From: Microthrixaceae bacterium
Lineage (GTDB): Bacteria; Actinomycetota; Acidimicrobiia; Acidimicrobiales; Iamiaceae
Direction: 5' to 3'
DNA: 17,419 bases
Assembly (NCBI GenBank): GCA_016702505.1
Contig: JADJDU010000017.1
Span: 1 to 17,419 of the forward strand
Below are positions 1 through 8,319 of the stretch, in pieces (the stretch's first letter is position 1; every line of letters starts with the position of its first letter). Made by a program: the position numbers and the translations under genes. The notes under the pieces are model-generated. The model had not been told where the DNA came from and ran no database searches. It saw only the letters and a program-made list of their open reading frames with translations.

Positions 1-1
1 C

Positions 2-1428
2 CTGATCGACCGGGCCGGAAGGATCCCAAGCGACCATCCGCTTCAAGCCCAAATCCCCGGTGATGACCCGTCGGCCCAGTTCTTCGACTCCGATGGGCTG
101 CGAGCCCTGGACGTGGCCGAGCAGGTTCTCAGCCGCCACCATCTCGCCCTCGCCCCCGATGGGTCGATCCGCCAGTACGTCGGAGGGGTCTACGTCGACT
201 CTGAGCCGATGGTGGCGGCCCTGCGTGAACTGCTGGCCAACAGGTACCGGCCGATGCACCGCAAGGCCGTAGAGGAGCTTGTGGTCGATCTGCTGCGGTC
301 CCGTGATCTGGTGCTAGGTGATCTTGCTCACCCCGGTCTCGTGAACGTCGCCAACGGCATGTTGGACCTCGCCACGGGCACCCTTGCGGACCACGACCCG
401 AAGTATCTGTCGACGTGGCAGCTACCGGTGAAGTGGAACCCGAACGCAACCTGTCCGTTCCTCGATGGGTGGCTTGCTGATCGGGTTGGAGACCAGGTCG
501 AGGGGCTGCTCGAGGCCGCCTCGCTGGTGCTGGCACCGTGGATAACCCAGCGCAAGACGCTGTTCTTGTACGGCCCTGAGCGGTCCGGTAAGTCGACGTT
601 CGCCCGTCTGGTGGAACACCTGGTGGGCGAGTTGGCCACCACGTCGGTTTCGTTGCACGCCCTGGCCACCAACCGGTTCGCCGCCGCATCGTCTCTACGG
701 CCGTGCCCCTGAACGTGGCCGGTGACCTGTCCGACCACCACGTCGACGACCTCGCCCTCTACAAGCAGGTAACCGGCGATGACCTGGTGGCGGCCGAGCG
801 AAAGTTCCGTGACGCCTACACGTTCCACAACCGGGCCCTGTTCGTGTTCACCGCCAACCAGCCACCAACCGTTGGTGAAACCTCCGGTGCGTACATGGCC
901 CGCACATGGCCGGTGATGTTCCCCAACTCGGTTACCGGGTCTGAGGACCGCACTATCGAGGACCGCCTCAAGGCCGAGGCCGAAGGGTTCCTGGTGCAGC
1001 TAGTCCAGGCGGCTCAAGCGTGGATCGCTCGAGGTGGATACCAGTTGGCGAACCCGTTGGTCGTCGATCACTTCGCCCAGCAATCCGACGTGGCTGCACT
1101 GTTCGCCGCCGAGGTGATCGCCGCCGACCCTGGAGGGTTCACGTCTGGCCGTGAAGTGTTCGAGGCCTACTCGGAGTGGGCGGAATCCAACGGCCGAGGA
1201 AGGCTCGGACGAAACAGGTTCCTGGCCCGCCTCGACAACACCCTCGGCCCCCGCCAGAGGCCCGTTGGCAGCAACACCGGGCCTACTGGTTGGCGTGACG
1301 TTCGCATCCTTTCATCGGAGCAATGGTGCGAGCCCTCGCACGTTCTCGCATCTTTCGCATCTTTTTCCCCTACTTCGCCTCATGAGAAAACCCAGAAGAA
1401 GAGGTGGGAAAGACCCAATCCCTCATGA
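2..1428 (+). CDS. D5/P4-family SF3 helicase (type B), 5' partial, frameshifted
   Basis: This gene is open to the left edge, so its start is missing. The visible part begins with a D5_N-like stretch (NVANGMLDLATGTLADHDP, about 340-405) and continues into an SF3 ATPase with Walker A GPERSGKST at about 571-597. After a frame change near 690-703 it resumes with NVAGDL, VTGDDL and a sensor-like FVFTANQPP (about 847-873), then a C-terminal part ending at TGA 1426-1428. This is the layout of phage/plasmid P4-family helicases, which unwind the element's origin as hexamers. It is clearly different in sequence from the helicase at 12630 but does the same job. The frame break lies where relatives read through, so it is probably a sequencing indel. 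The last 100 bases carry inverted 9-bp repeats, so the true C-terminus may differ; a second frame runs on to 1537. Confidence 0.8.
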
Positions 1429-1463
1429 AGCAAAGAAGGGGTCAAATCGTGCGAATCGTGCGA
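1336..1463. repeat. Inverted 9-bp iterons at the 3' end of the type B helicase (candidate origin)
   Basis: On the plus strand three units follow each other: TCGCACGTT (1336-1344), then after one base TCGCATCTT (1346-1354) and TCGCATCTT (1355-1363). At 1445-1462 the 9-mer AATCGTGCG occurs twice in tandem; on the other strand this reads as TCGCACGAT-type units. A 7-bp palindrome, GTGCGAG/CTCGCAC, sits at 1326-1341. Repeats bound by the adjacent helicase would be typical of P4-like origins; that role is inference. Confidence 0.45.
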
Positions 1464-1537
1464 GGCCCGAAACCGGCGTCGATGACCTGTTCGGGCCACC
1501 ACTGGATCCTGACGAGCAGATCGAGGTGGAGTTCTGA
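1383..1537 (+). CDS. Possible small acidic-tailed protein or displaced C-terminus of the type B helicase
   Basis: A 51-codon frame starts at ATG 1383 with a basic beginning (MRKPRRRGGKD) and ends acidic (DPDEQIEVEF), stopping at TGA 1535-1537. The next gene starts at ATG 1537, so stop and start overlap by one base, which argues that this frame is truly translated. It overlaps the end of the helicase frame. I think it is as likely to be the real helicase C-terminus, reached through one more frameshift, as a separate gene. I recognise no family. Confidence 0.35.
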
Positions 1538-1968
1538 TGCGCCTCCTCGACCTGCTCGACCGCCTCGACGAAACCGGCGTGACCCTCACCATGCACCGTG
1601 GCCAGATCCGGGCAGCGGGCACTAGGGGATCAATCGCCATCGTCGGCCCGGCAATCACCGAACACCGTGACCTGCTCGCCGCCCACCTGGCAGGGATACA
1701 CACCGGCCACCTGCTGGCGTTCTGTGAAGGATGCGGCGCACCGACCATGACCGCCGCCAAGACCCCGGCTGGCAAGCATCGGGACAACTGGCCGAGGTGC
1801 AGAGACACCCCGGCGTGTGGCGGCCGAACCCAGCACGGCGCATCGGTCAACCGTCACACGCCCAGGCCCGTCGACCTCGAGCGGTGGGCCAACTGCCCAC
1901 CACCACCACCACAACCCAGGCCACCCGCCAAGGCCACCACCAACCGCTACACGGGAGCACCCGCATGA
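1537..1968 (+). CDS. Unknown protein, TubC_N-like N-terminus and zinc-type cysteines
   Basis: The start ATG overlaps the previous stop as TGATG. The 143-residue product begins with a helix-strand pattern (LLDLLDRLDETGVTLTMHRG, about residues 3-22, later ITEHRDLLAAHLAG, about 40-53) like the small TubC N-terminal docking fold, often seen beside phage-type helicases in actinobacteria. A cysteine cluster follows: CEGC at about 63-66, then CRDTPACGG at about 88-96, a likely zinc-binding knuckle. The C-terminus is proline-rich (PPPPPQPRPP) and probably disordered. It lies in the replication module of the type B element, the slot used by the zinc-ribbon gene of the other unit. No function can be assigned; a protein- or DNA-docking role with the helicase is a guess. 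Confidence 0.6.
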   Translation: MRLLDLLDRLDETGVTLTMHRGQIRAAGTRGSIAIVGPAITEHRDLLAAHLAGIHTGHLLAFCEGCGAPTMTAAKTPAGKHRDNWPRCRDTPACGGRTQHGASVNRHTPRPVDLERWANCPPPPPQPRPPAKATTNRYTGAPA

Positions 1969-2147
1969 CCCTCCATCACGACCCCGAAACGCTGCGGCAA
2001 GCCGCCGTCACAAGCGCCCGGCTGGGTGGCTGCAACTGCGCACCGGACGTGGATATAACCGAGGGCTTCGAAGGCGTGTACCACGCCACGATCGCCCACG
2101 ACCACGACTGTCGGCTCCTGCTGCGCCGGGTGGCCCGGTGGAACTGA
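1965..2147 (+). CDS. Small hypothetical protein (60 aa)
   Basis: The ATG sits in an ATGA overlap with the stop of the preceding gene, so translation is probably coupled. The product contains RLGGCNCAPDVDI and later ATIAHDHDCRLLLRR. The CxC pair and the AHDxxC motif look like a short metal-binding protein of the kind scattered through actinobacterial phages. It is the last gene before the sequence switches into the shared capsid module at about 2150. Function unknown. Confidence 0.5.
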   Translation: MTLHHDPETLRQAAVTSARLGGCNCAPDVDITEGFEGVYHATIAHDHDCRLLLRRVARWN

Positions 2148-2157
2148 AAGTTTCTGA

Positions 2158-2173
2158 TGGGCGGATCCGCCCA
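2158..2173. promoter_or_regulatory. 16-bp perfect palindrome at the module junction
   Basis: TGGGCGGATCCGCCCA is a perfect dyad located 10 bp after the stop of the last type B gene, where similarity to the other units begins. The matching positions in units 2 and 3 (for example 14346-14360) are not symmetric. It could be an operator, a short hairpin ending the upstream operon, or a recombination scar; there is no T-tract. Confidence 0.4.
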
Positions 2174-2215
2174 CACAGCCCGGAGTCAGGAAAACTCTCT
2201 CCCCGGAGGTCGTGG

Positions 2216-2441
2216 CACGTAACTCATCTGTCACAGCGATGGTGTATTGTGTCCTCGAAAGCCACCACGCCGGACCCCACGCCGACCTGCACGCCGCCTA
2301 CCCACGCCGGACCCCACGCTTAGGGCACCACCTGGAGGGCACCTGCAAGGCCACCTGAGGACCACCTGGTGTGTCGGGTCACCCGTGCATGTCTGCCGGG
2401 TCTGACCTTGCCCTGTTGGCTATTCCTGAAAAGGACTCCTG
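2216..2441 (+). promoter_or_regulatory. Unit 1 capsid upstream region with phased CACCTG array
   Basis: This stretch matches the capsid leaders of units 2 and 3, but 44 bp present in those units (14402-14445 region, including the CCCCGA/TCGGGG hairpin) are missing at 2215/2216. Four CACCTG repeats lie at 2329, 2340, 2352 and 2363. The capsid ATG at 2442 follows an AAAGGA ribosome-binding site. No convincing gene is seen here in this copy. Confidence 0.5.
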
Positions 2442-3796
2442 ATGAGGCTGCTTGAGCAAATCCGTCGCAACATCCGCCCCGCCCTAGATGAACGTACCGC
2501 TGCCCTGGCCGAGATGGACGAGGTGCTCGCCGCCGCCGAAGCTCGTGGTGACCGCACCCTCTCCAAGGCCGAGGAGCTGCGCTTCGATCGGGTTCGCGAA
2601 GAGGTTCGTGCCGCTGACGCCGACCTCGTCCAGCTTCGAGAGCGTGAGGCTGGGCTTGTCGCCCGAGAAGAGGCCCGTGCCGCCGCTGATGCCATCGACC
2701 GCCGTTTCCCCGCTCCCAACTCTGGCGACATCCGTGTCGGAGGGTCCGGTGAGTACCGCTCGGTGGGCGGTCGTTCTTCGCTGATGCGTTCGCTTCGATG
2801 ATCGTTGGAGATCCGCCGCTGCGTCTCGGCTCTCCCGACCAGGAGGCCCGTGCCGCCATCGGCACGTCTGCGATGGTCGGTCTCGTGCCTCCGCAGTACC
2901 TCGGCGATCTGTACGTGGAGGTGGCCCGTGCTGGTCGGCCGTTCGCCAACTTGTGCAGCGCCCTTCCGCTGCCTGAGCACGGCATGACCGTCAACTTGTC
3001 TCGGATCACTACCGGCTCGTCTGTGGCCGCTCAGGACGGCGAGAACACCGCTGTCTCTGAGACCGAGATGGACGACACGTTGCTGACGATCGACGTTCGT
3101 ACGATCGCTGGTCAGCAGAACATCTCCCGCCAATTGTTCGAGCGGTCCCAGCCCGACATTGACATGGTGATCTTCCGTGACCTCGCCGCCGCCTATGCCG
3201 CTGAACTGAACCGTCAGTGCATCACCCGGCACCGGTATCAACGGCGAGCTTCGAGGTGCTCAACACGTCCGGCATTGAGTCCGTGACCTACACCGACGCC
3301 TCCCCGACCGTGGGGAGCTGTACCCGAAGCTGGCTGATGCTGTGCAGCGTGTGCAGTCCAACGTCTACCGGGGTCCTTCCCACATCGTGATGCATCCCCG
3401 CCGTTGGGGCTGGTTCCAAGCGGCCCTGGACTCATCGAGTCGACCGCTGGTCACCCAGACCGCTGCTGGCCCGTCCAACGCCACCGGGCCCGGCATCTCC
3501 CAGGGTTACGGCGGGACCGCCGGGTACCTGCTCGGCCTGCCCGTCGTCACCGACGCCTCGATCCCCACCAACCTCGGGGCTGGCACCAACGAGGACACGA
3601 TCCTCGTCGTGGCTGCTTCGGAGCTGTTCTTGTGGGAGCAGGCCGGGGCTCACCGTTCACGCTGCGCTTCGAGGATGGCGGATCAGGCACCCTCACTGTA
3701 GCTCGTCGCCTACGGCTACTCAGCGTTCACCGCTGGCCGCTACCCGAGGCAAGTGTTGCCATCGGCGGTACTGGTCTGGTGGCACCGACCTGGTGA
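2442..3796 (+). pseudogene. HK97-fold major capsid protein, unit 1, frameshifted
   Basis: This is the first of three copies of the same capsid gene. It is 1355 bases long against 1365 for the intact consensus. The frame breaks near 2760 (EYRS), near 3227 (after RQCIT), near 3312 and near 3645, so no single frame makes the protein. Unlike copies 2 and 3 it also has substitutions: S2R, A13P, E to G in the coiled-coil region, N to D in SVAAQNG, P to Q in LVTPTAAG, L to P in TGLGIS and E to G in GYGETAG. It is therefore a diverged copy as well as an indel-laden one. The end (VAIGGTGLVAPTW, TGA 3794-3796) is the correct C-terminus. Confidence 0.85.
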
Positions 3797-3801
3797 TCGG
3801 G

Positions 3802-3895
3802 TTGTGAGGTTGTCGTTGTCGTGCGACAACCTCACATTGCCCGCTCACCAAGAGCCCCGGCCCTGGGATTGGACCTCCCAACAGGGCCGGGGCTC
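3802..3895. terminator. Two strong hairpins after capsid gene, unit 1
   Basis: Hairpin one pairs TTGTGAGGTTGTCG (3802-3815) with CGACAACCTCACA (3824-3836). Hairpin two pairs GAGCCCCGGCCCTG (3852-3865) with its exact complement at 3882-3895. Neither has a T-tract, so intrinsic termination is not certain; mRNA processing or partial attenuation before the WhiB gene is possible. Confidence 0.55.
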
Positions 3896-3926
3896 ATCCT
3901 CTCCAACATCCACCAGGAGATCGTCT

Positions 3927-4717
3927 GTGAGCGCCCGTGAGAAGTTCGCCGCCTGCTGGCCACTCGCCCCGGTGGTGGTCGGACCCGTTAGAAAGCCTTC
4001 TGGCCCGTCCCGGTGGCACCAGCGCTGCCTGCCGTGGAGCAGGTACCGATGCGTTCTACCTGGCGTTGCCCGACTGCGATTCTGGTGGAACCGCCGTCGA
4101 CATGTTGGCCCCTGAGGCCCTTGTCGACTTCTGCCCGAAGTGTCAGACGACGCTACAGATGCGCAGTCTTCACGGTCCCGCTGCTGGCCCGATCGATGGC
4201 GGCTGGCTGTGTGGACGTTGTGGGTTGCAGGCCGTTGACCTCGCCGATGCCCGTTCGTATTGCTGCGGCTACAGGCCGAGCGCCGGGTTGCAATGGGAGC
4301 TGATGGGGATCGACTACGCCCACGGCCGACCCGTCGACTCGGCTGGCCTATGCCGCTGCGATGGGCCGGTATCTGCTCGCCGAGGAGCGTTCGCCCTACA
4401 GCCACAACACCGAGCACCCGATTGTCGACCTGCTCTGTGAGGTGTCGTTCGGGATCGCTGGCGGCTACGGCCCGAGCCCTTGGACCGACGGCAACGACTG
4501 GGAGGTGGCCGAGATGGTCCTCGCTGCGCTCAACGCTGGTGGCTGCGCCGTCATCGACAAACATCCCGAGCGTCGACGCCTCCGACCAGGTGCCCTCGGG
4601 GTGCTGGTGGGAGTGATCGGCGAGCTTCCCGCTCAAAGGTCTGACATCGATGGTGCCCGCAGGATCCTGGTGGCGTTGACCGAAGCCGGTTTCGAGCTGG
4701 TGGAGGTTCGGCCGTGA
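3927..4717 (+). pseudogene. WhiB-like/zinc-ribbon gene fusion produced by an internal deletion
   Basis: The GTG start and AGGAG site match the WhiB genes of units 2 and 3. The sequence follows WhiB as far as CRGAGTDAFY (about 4026-4060) and then switches to the middle of the zinc-ribbon gene at ALPDCDSGG (about 4062 onward, matching 11980 onward). Roughly 3.85 kb (WhiB end, minus-strand gene, RHH, integrase, attP, regulator, xis and one more gene) is absent between the two. A frame starting near 3937 reads through the junction to about 4337, keeping one WhiB cysteine and the CPKC/CGRC zinc ribbon. A further frameshift near 4338 moves the rest to another frame, ending at TGA 4715-4717. The WhiB [4Fe-4S] ligand set is incomplete, so it cannot act as a normal WhiB protein. 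Confidence 0.75.
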
Positions 4718-6020
4718 ATCACGATCTACGAGCAGAGAAGGCCCGTCGAGTCACCGAGGAAGGCCCGGCGAGTGGATGCACGACGAGCCCGCAGGCGGTC
4801 GAGTGATCCCAGCGTCATGGACTGATGCCCATGTCGCTGAGGTGCTCGCCGACCATCTGCAAGGCCGCTGGCTGTATGTCGCCGCCTGGGGTCGGTGGCT
4901 GCGATGGGGACGGCACCGCCGGGCACACGACGATACCGAGGCCGTGCATGAGGAAGCACGGTCATGGGTGATCGAGTTGGTGGCCACCGTCGCCGCCATC
5001 GGAGCGTCTGCCGATGACGTGAAGCGTGCAGCGACCTACCGCAACCGTTCCAAGTTGGAATCGGCGATGACGATGGCACGACGGGTGCAAGGCATCGCGG
5101 CAAGCCCCAGCGAGTTCGATCTCGACCCTGACCTTCTGAACGTCGCCAACGGAGTGCTCGACCTCCGCACCGGCAACCTGTTGGAGCATCGACCCGGCAC
5201 GGCGGATAACCAAGTTGGCCCCGTCGAGTACGACATCGACGCCCAGCACCGTGACGTTGACGAGCTGCTCGAGGTGGTCGATGCCGACGTTCGTCCGTGG
5301 CTGCAACGTCTTCGGATACGCGGCCACCGGCCACATCCGAAGACCTCGCCCTGGTGCTCGACGGCACCGGAGCGAACGGCGTGCCACGCTCCTCGAAGCG
5401 GTCGGGCCGGTGCTGGGTGACTAGCGCGGGCGGTTGGCGCCGCAACTGGTGATGAAGACCAGCCACGACCAGCACCCGACGGTCAAGGCCGACCTCCGAG
5501 GGAAACGGCTCGTGTGGATCTCCGAAACCGAGGAAGGTGGTGCGCTGCGTGTGGAGCAGGTCAAGGCGTTGACCGGAGGTGACCAGATCTCTGCCCGGTT
5601 CATGTAACGGCGACTTGTTCACGTTCGCTGTCTCACCTGTTGGTGATCGCCACGAACCACCGGCCATCGGTCAACACGACTGAGCACGCCGCATGGCGAC
5701 GGCTTCGACTGGTGCCGTTCCCAACACCTACAAGCCCGAGCACGAAGCGGGCCCCGGTGATCGGGTACAAGACCGAGGGCTACGTCATCGTCTGAGCGAC
5801 AGGCAGAGCCCAGCGTGAAGCGTTGCTCGCCTGGATCGTCCGAGGAGCTTTGACTGGAACCAGAGCGGTCTAGGTGCATGTGGCACCGTCGACGCCGCTA
5901 CGGCGCGGGATGCGGAGGACGTGCTCGGCCGGTTCATCGCCGAGGTGATCGAGTTCGATCCGCACTCCGAGGTCAAAGGCAAGGAGCTGTATCTCGCCTA
6001 CAAGGACTGGTGTACTCCAG
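4714..6020 (+). pseudogene. SF3 helicase, unit 1, frameshifted and 3'-truncated
   Basis: This is a degraded copy of the helicase at 12630-14096, starting at GTG 4714 overlapping the upstream TGA. There are several indels (near 4763, 4908, 5190, 5305, 5380, 5608, 5625 and 5850). One destroys the Walker A lysine-threonine codons (GANGKTT is read as GANG followed by a shift near 5380) and another creates a TAG at about 5422. At about 6020 the sequence jumps from YKDWCT to a point 247 bases further on in unit 2/3 coordinates, removing the last ~48 codons and the whole inverted-repeat region. It cannot encode a working helicase. Confidence 0.8.
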
Positions 6021-6499
6021 GATGACCTGCACGTTTCGAGATCGTCGGGGCTCCCGGTATGGGCTGTGGAATGCGGCCCAGGTGCGTCATTTGCTGCTGT
6101 AGCCCCGGCTCAACCGGCTGCTGATCCAACTGGCGCACCGTCGCCCCGGTGGAGACCGAAAAGTTCTGATGGCCACCTCGGCTCACACAGCCCCGGAGTC
6201 AGGAAAACTCTCTCCCCGGAGGTCGTGGTGAGCGCGTCGAATCAACAAATCTCTCTCCCCGAAAGATCGGGGCACGTAACTCATCTGTCACAGCGATGGT
6301 GTATTGTGTCCTCGAAAGCCACCACGCCGGACCCCACGCCGACCTGCACGCCGCCTACCCACGCCGGACCCCACGCTTAGGGGCACCACCTGGAGGGCAC
6401 CTGCAAGGCCACCTGAGGACCACCTGGTGTATCGGGTCACCCGTGCATGTCTGCCGGGTCTGACCTTGCCCTGTTGGCTATTCCCTGAAAGGACTCCTG
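6021..6499 (+). promoter_or_regulatory. Capsid leader, unit 2: hairpin, direct repeats and CACCTG array
   Basis: This gene-poor 480-bp stretch holds several ordered signals. A perfect 6-bp hairpin (CCCCGA-AAGA-TCGGGG) lies at 6257-6272. An 18-bp direct repeat (CCACGCCGGACCCCACGC) lies at 6322-6339 and 6359-6376. Four CACCTG sites start at 6387, 6398, 6410 and 6421. The capsid AAAGGA site is at 6488-6493. A short frame, ATGACCTGCACG onward from 6023 to 6102, appears here only because of the unit 1 deletion. Confidence 0.5.
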
Positions 6500-7863
6500 A
6501 TGAGTCTGCTTGAGCAAATCCGGCGCAACATCCGCGCCGCCCTAGATGAACGTACCGCTGCCCTGGCCGAGATGGACGAGGTGCTCGCCGCCGCCGAAGC
6601 TCGTGGTGACCGCACCCTCTCCAAGGCCGAGGAGCTGCGCTTCGATCGGGTTCGCGAAGAGGTTCGTGCCGCTGACGCCGACCTCGTCCAGCTTCGAGAG
6701 CGTGAGGCTGAGCTTGTCGCCCGAGAAGAGGCCCGTGCCGCCGCTGATGCCATCGACCGCCGTTTCCCCGCTCCCAACTCTGGCGACATCCGTGTCGGAG
6801 GGTCCGGTGAGTACCGCTCCGGTGGGCGGTCGTTCTTCGCTGATGCGTTCGCTTCGATGATCGTTGGAGATCCTGCCGCTACGTCTCGGCTCTCCCACGA
6901 CCAGGAGGCCCGTGCCGCCATCGGCACGTCTGCGATGGTCGGTCTCGTGCCTCCGCAGTACCTCGGCGATCTGTACGTGGAGGTGGCCCGTGCTGGTCGG
7001 CCGTTCGCCAACTGTGCAGCGCCCTTCCGCTGCCTGAGCACGGCATGACCGTCAACTTGTCTCGGATCACTACCGGCTCGTCTGTGGCCGCTCAGAACGG
7101 CGAGAACACCGCTGTCTCTGAGACCGAGATGGACGACACGTTGCTGACGATCGACGTTCGTACGATCGCTGGTCAGCAGAACATCTCCCGCCAATTGTTC
7201 GAGCGGTCCCAGCCCGACATTGACATGGTGATCTTCCGTGACCTCGCCGCCGCCTATGCCGCTGAACTGAACCGTCAGTGCATCACCGGCACCGGTATCA
7301 ACGGCGAGCTTCGAGGGGTGCTCAACACGTCCGGCATTGAGTCCGTGACCTACACCGACGCCTCCCCGACCGTTGGGAGCTGTACCCGAAGCTGGCTGAT
7401 GCTGTGCAGCGTGTGCAGTCCAACGTCTACCGGGGTCCTTCCCACATCGTGATGCATCCCCGCCGTTGGGGCTGGTTCCAAGCGGCCCTGGACTCATCGA
7501 GTCGACCGCTGGTCACCCCGACCGCTGCTGGCCCGTCCAACGCCACCGGGCTCGGCATCTCCCAGGGTTACGGCGAGACCGCCGGGTACCTGCTCGGTCT
7601 GCCCGTCGTCACCGACGCCTCGATCCCCACCAACCTCGGGGCTGGCACCAACGAGGACACGATCCTCGTCGTGGCTGCTTCGGAGCTGTTCTTGTGGGAG
7701 CAGGCCGGGGGCTCACCGTTCACGCTGCGCTTCGAGGATGGCGGATCAGGCACCCTCACTGTGAAGCTCGTCGCCTACGGCTACTCAGCGTTCACCGCTG
7801 GCCGCCACCCTGAAGGCAAGTGTTGCCATCGGCGGTACTGGTCTGGTGGCACCGACCTGGTGA
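6500..7863 (+). CDS. HK97-fold phage major capsid protein, unit 2 (indel-interrupted)
   Basis: The product is the shell subunit of an HK97-type procapsid. The consensus of the three copies is 454 residues. Residues about 1-90 are a charged, heptad-rich helix like the HK97 delta (scaffolding) domain. Residues about 110-454 are the capsid fold, with AMVGLVPPQYLGDLYVEVAR near the start, then DDTLLTIDVRTIAGQQNISRQ, FRDLAAAYAAELNRQ and the P-domain/A-domain segment HIVMHPRRWGWF. The start is ATG 6500 with AAAGGA at 6488-6493. One missing T near 7012, one missing G near 7374 and an extra base near 7810 break the frame; copy 3 is correct at all three, so these look like read errors. No prohead protease or portal lies next to it, unlike ordinary phages. 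Confidence 0.9.
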
Positions 7864-7868
7864 TCGGG

Positions 7869-7969
7869 TTGTGAGGTTGTCGTTGTCACGTGCGACAACC
7901 CTCACAATTCCGCCCGCTCACCAAGAGCCCCCGGCCCTGGGATTGGACCTCCCAACAGGGCCGGGGCTC
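7869..7969. terminator. Two strong hairpins after capsid gene, unit 2
   Basis: The first hairpin pairs 7869-7882 with 7893-7907 (14 bp, one extra C in this copy). The second pairs 7925-7939 with 7956-7969 (GAGCCCCGGCCCTG type stem, again with one extra C). Both are conserved in all three copies and sit between the capsid stop and the WhiB ribosome-binding site. Confidence 0.55.
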
Positions 7970-8001
7970 ATCCCTCTCCAACATCCACCAGGAGATCGTC
8001 T

Positions 8002-8319
8002 GTGAGCGCCCGTGAGAAGTTCTACGCCGCCCTGCTGGCCACTCGCCCCGGTGAGTGGTCGGACCCGTTAGAAGGCCTTCTGGCCCGTCCCGAGTGGCAC
8101 CAGCGCGCTGCCTGCCGTGGAGCAGGTACCGACGCCTTCTACCCGAGCCGTGGTCAACGACCAGGACCAGCCCGAGAACTGTGCGCCCGGTGCCCTGTCA
8201 TCGAGGACTGCGCCGAGGCCGGGCGAGCCGAGGAGTACGGGATATGGGGCGGATTGAGTGAACGAGCCCGCCGAGCAATCCGCCCGCCCCGCACCGCAAC
8301 GGCCCGCACCTCGAGCTAA
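8002..8319 (+). CDS. WhiB-family transcriptional regulator
   Basis: This 105-residue protein has the four WhiB cysteines at C38 (ACRGAGTDAFYP), C61, C64 and C70 (CARCPVIEDC), followed by the GIWGGLSERARR turn at about 80-91. These ligands hold a [4Fe-4S] cluster, and Wbl proteins typically bind the primary sigma factor to change promoter choice. The start is GTG 8002, with AGGAG at 7990-7994. It is the only intact WhiB copy in the window. Wbl proteins are confined to Actinomycetota and their phages (for example WhiBTM4), which supports the host assignment. Its place directly after the capsid gene suggests control of late genes or of host/helper expression (inference). Confidence 0.92.
   Translation: MSAREKFYAALLATRPGEWSDPLEGLLARPEWHQRAACRGAGTDAFYPSRGQRPGPARELCARCPVIEDCAEAGRAEEYGIWGGLSERARRAIRPPRTATARTSS

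Noticed and set aside
6257..6272. Intrinsic terminator at the CCCCGA-AAGA-TCGGGG hairpin
   Set aside because: The stem is only 6 bp and is followed by CACGTAAC, not a T-tract; recorded only as a hairpin in the leader.
6478..7497. Long minus-strand frames across the capsid gene (also at 2420-3241 and 14614-15660)
   Set aside because: They mirror the HK97 capsid gene, and the product is low-complexity Arg/Ser-rich sequence.
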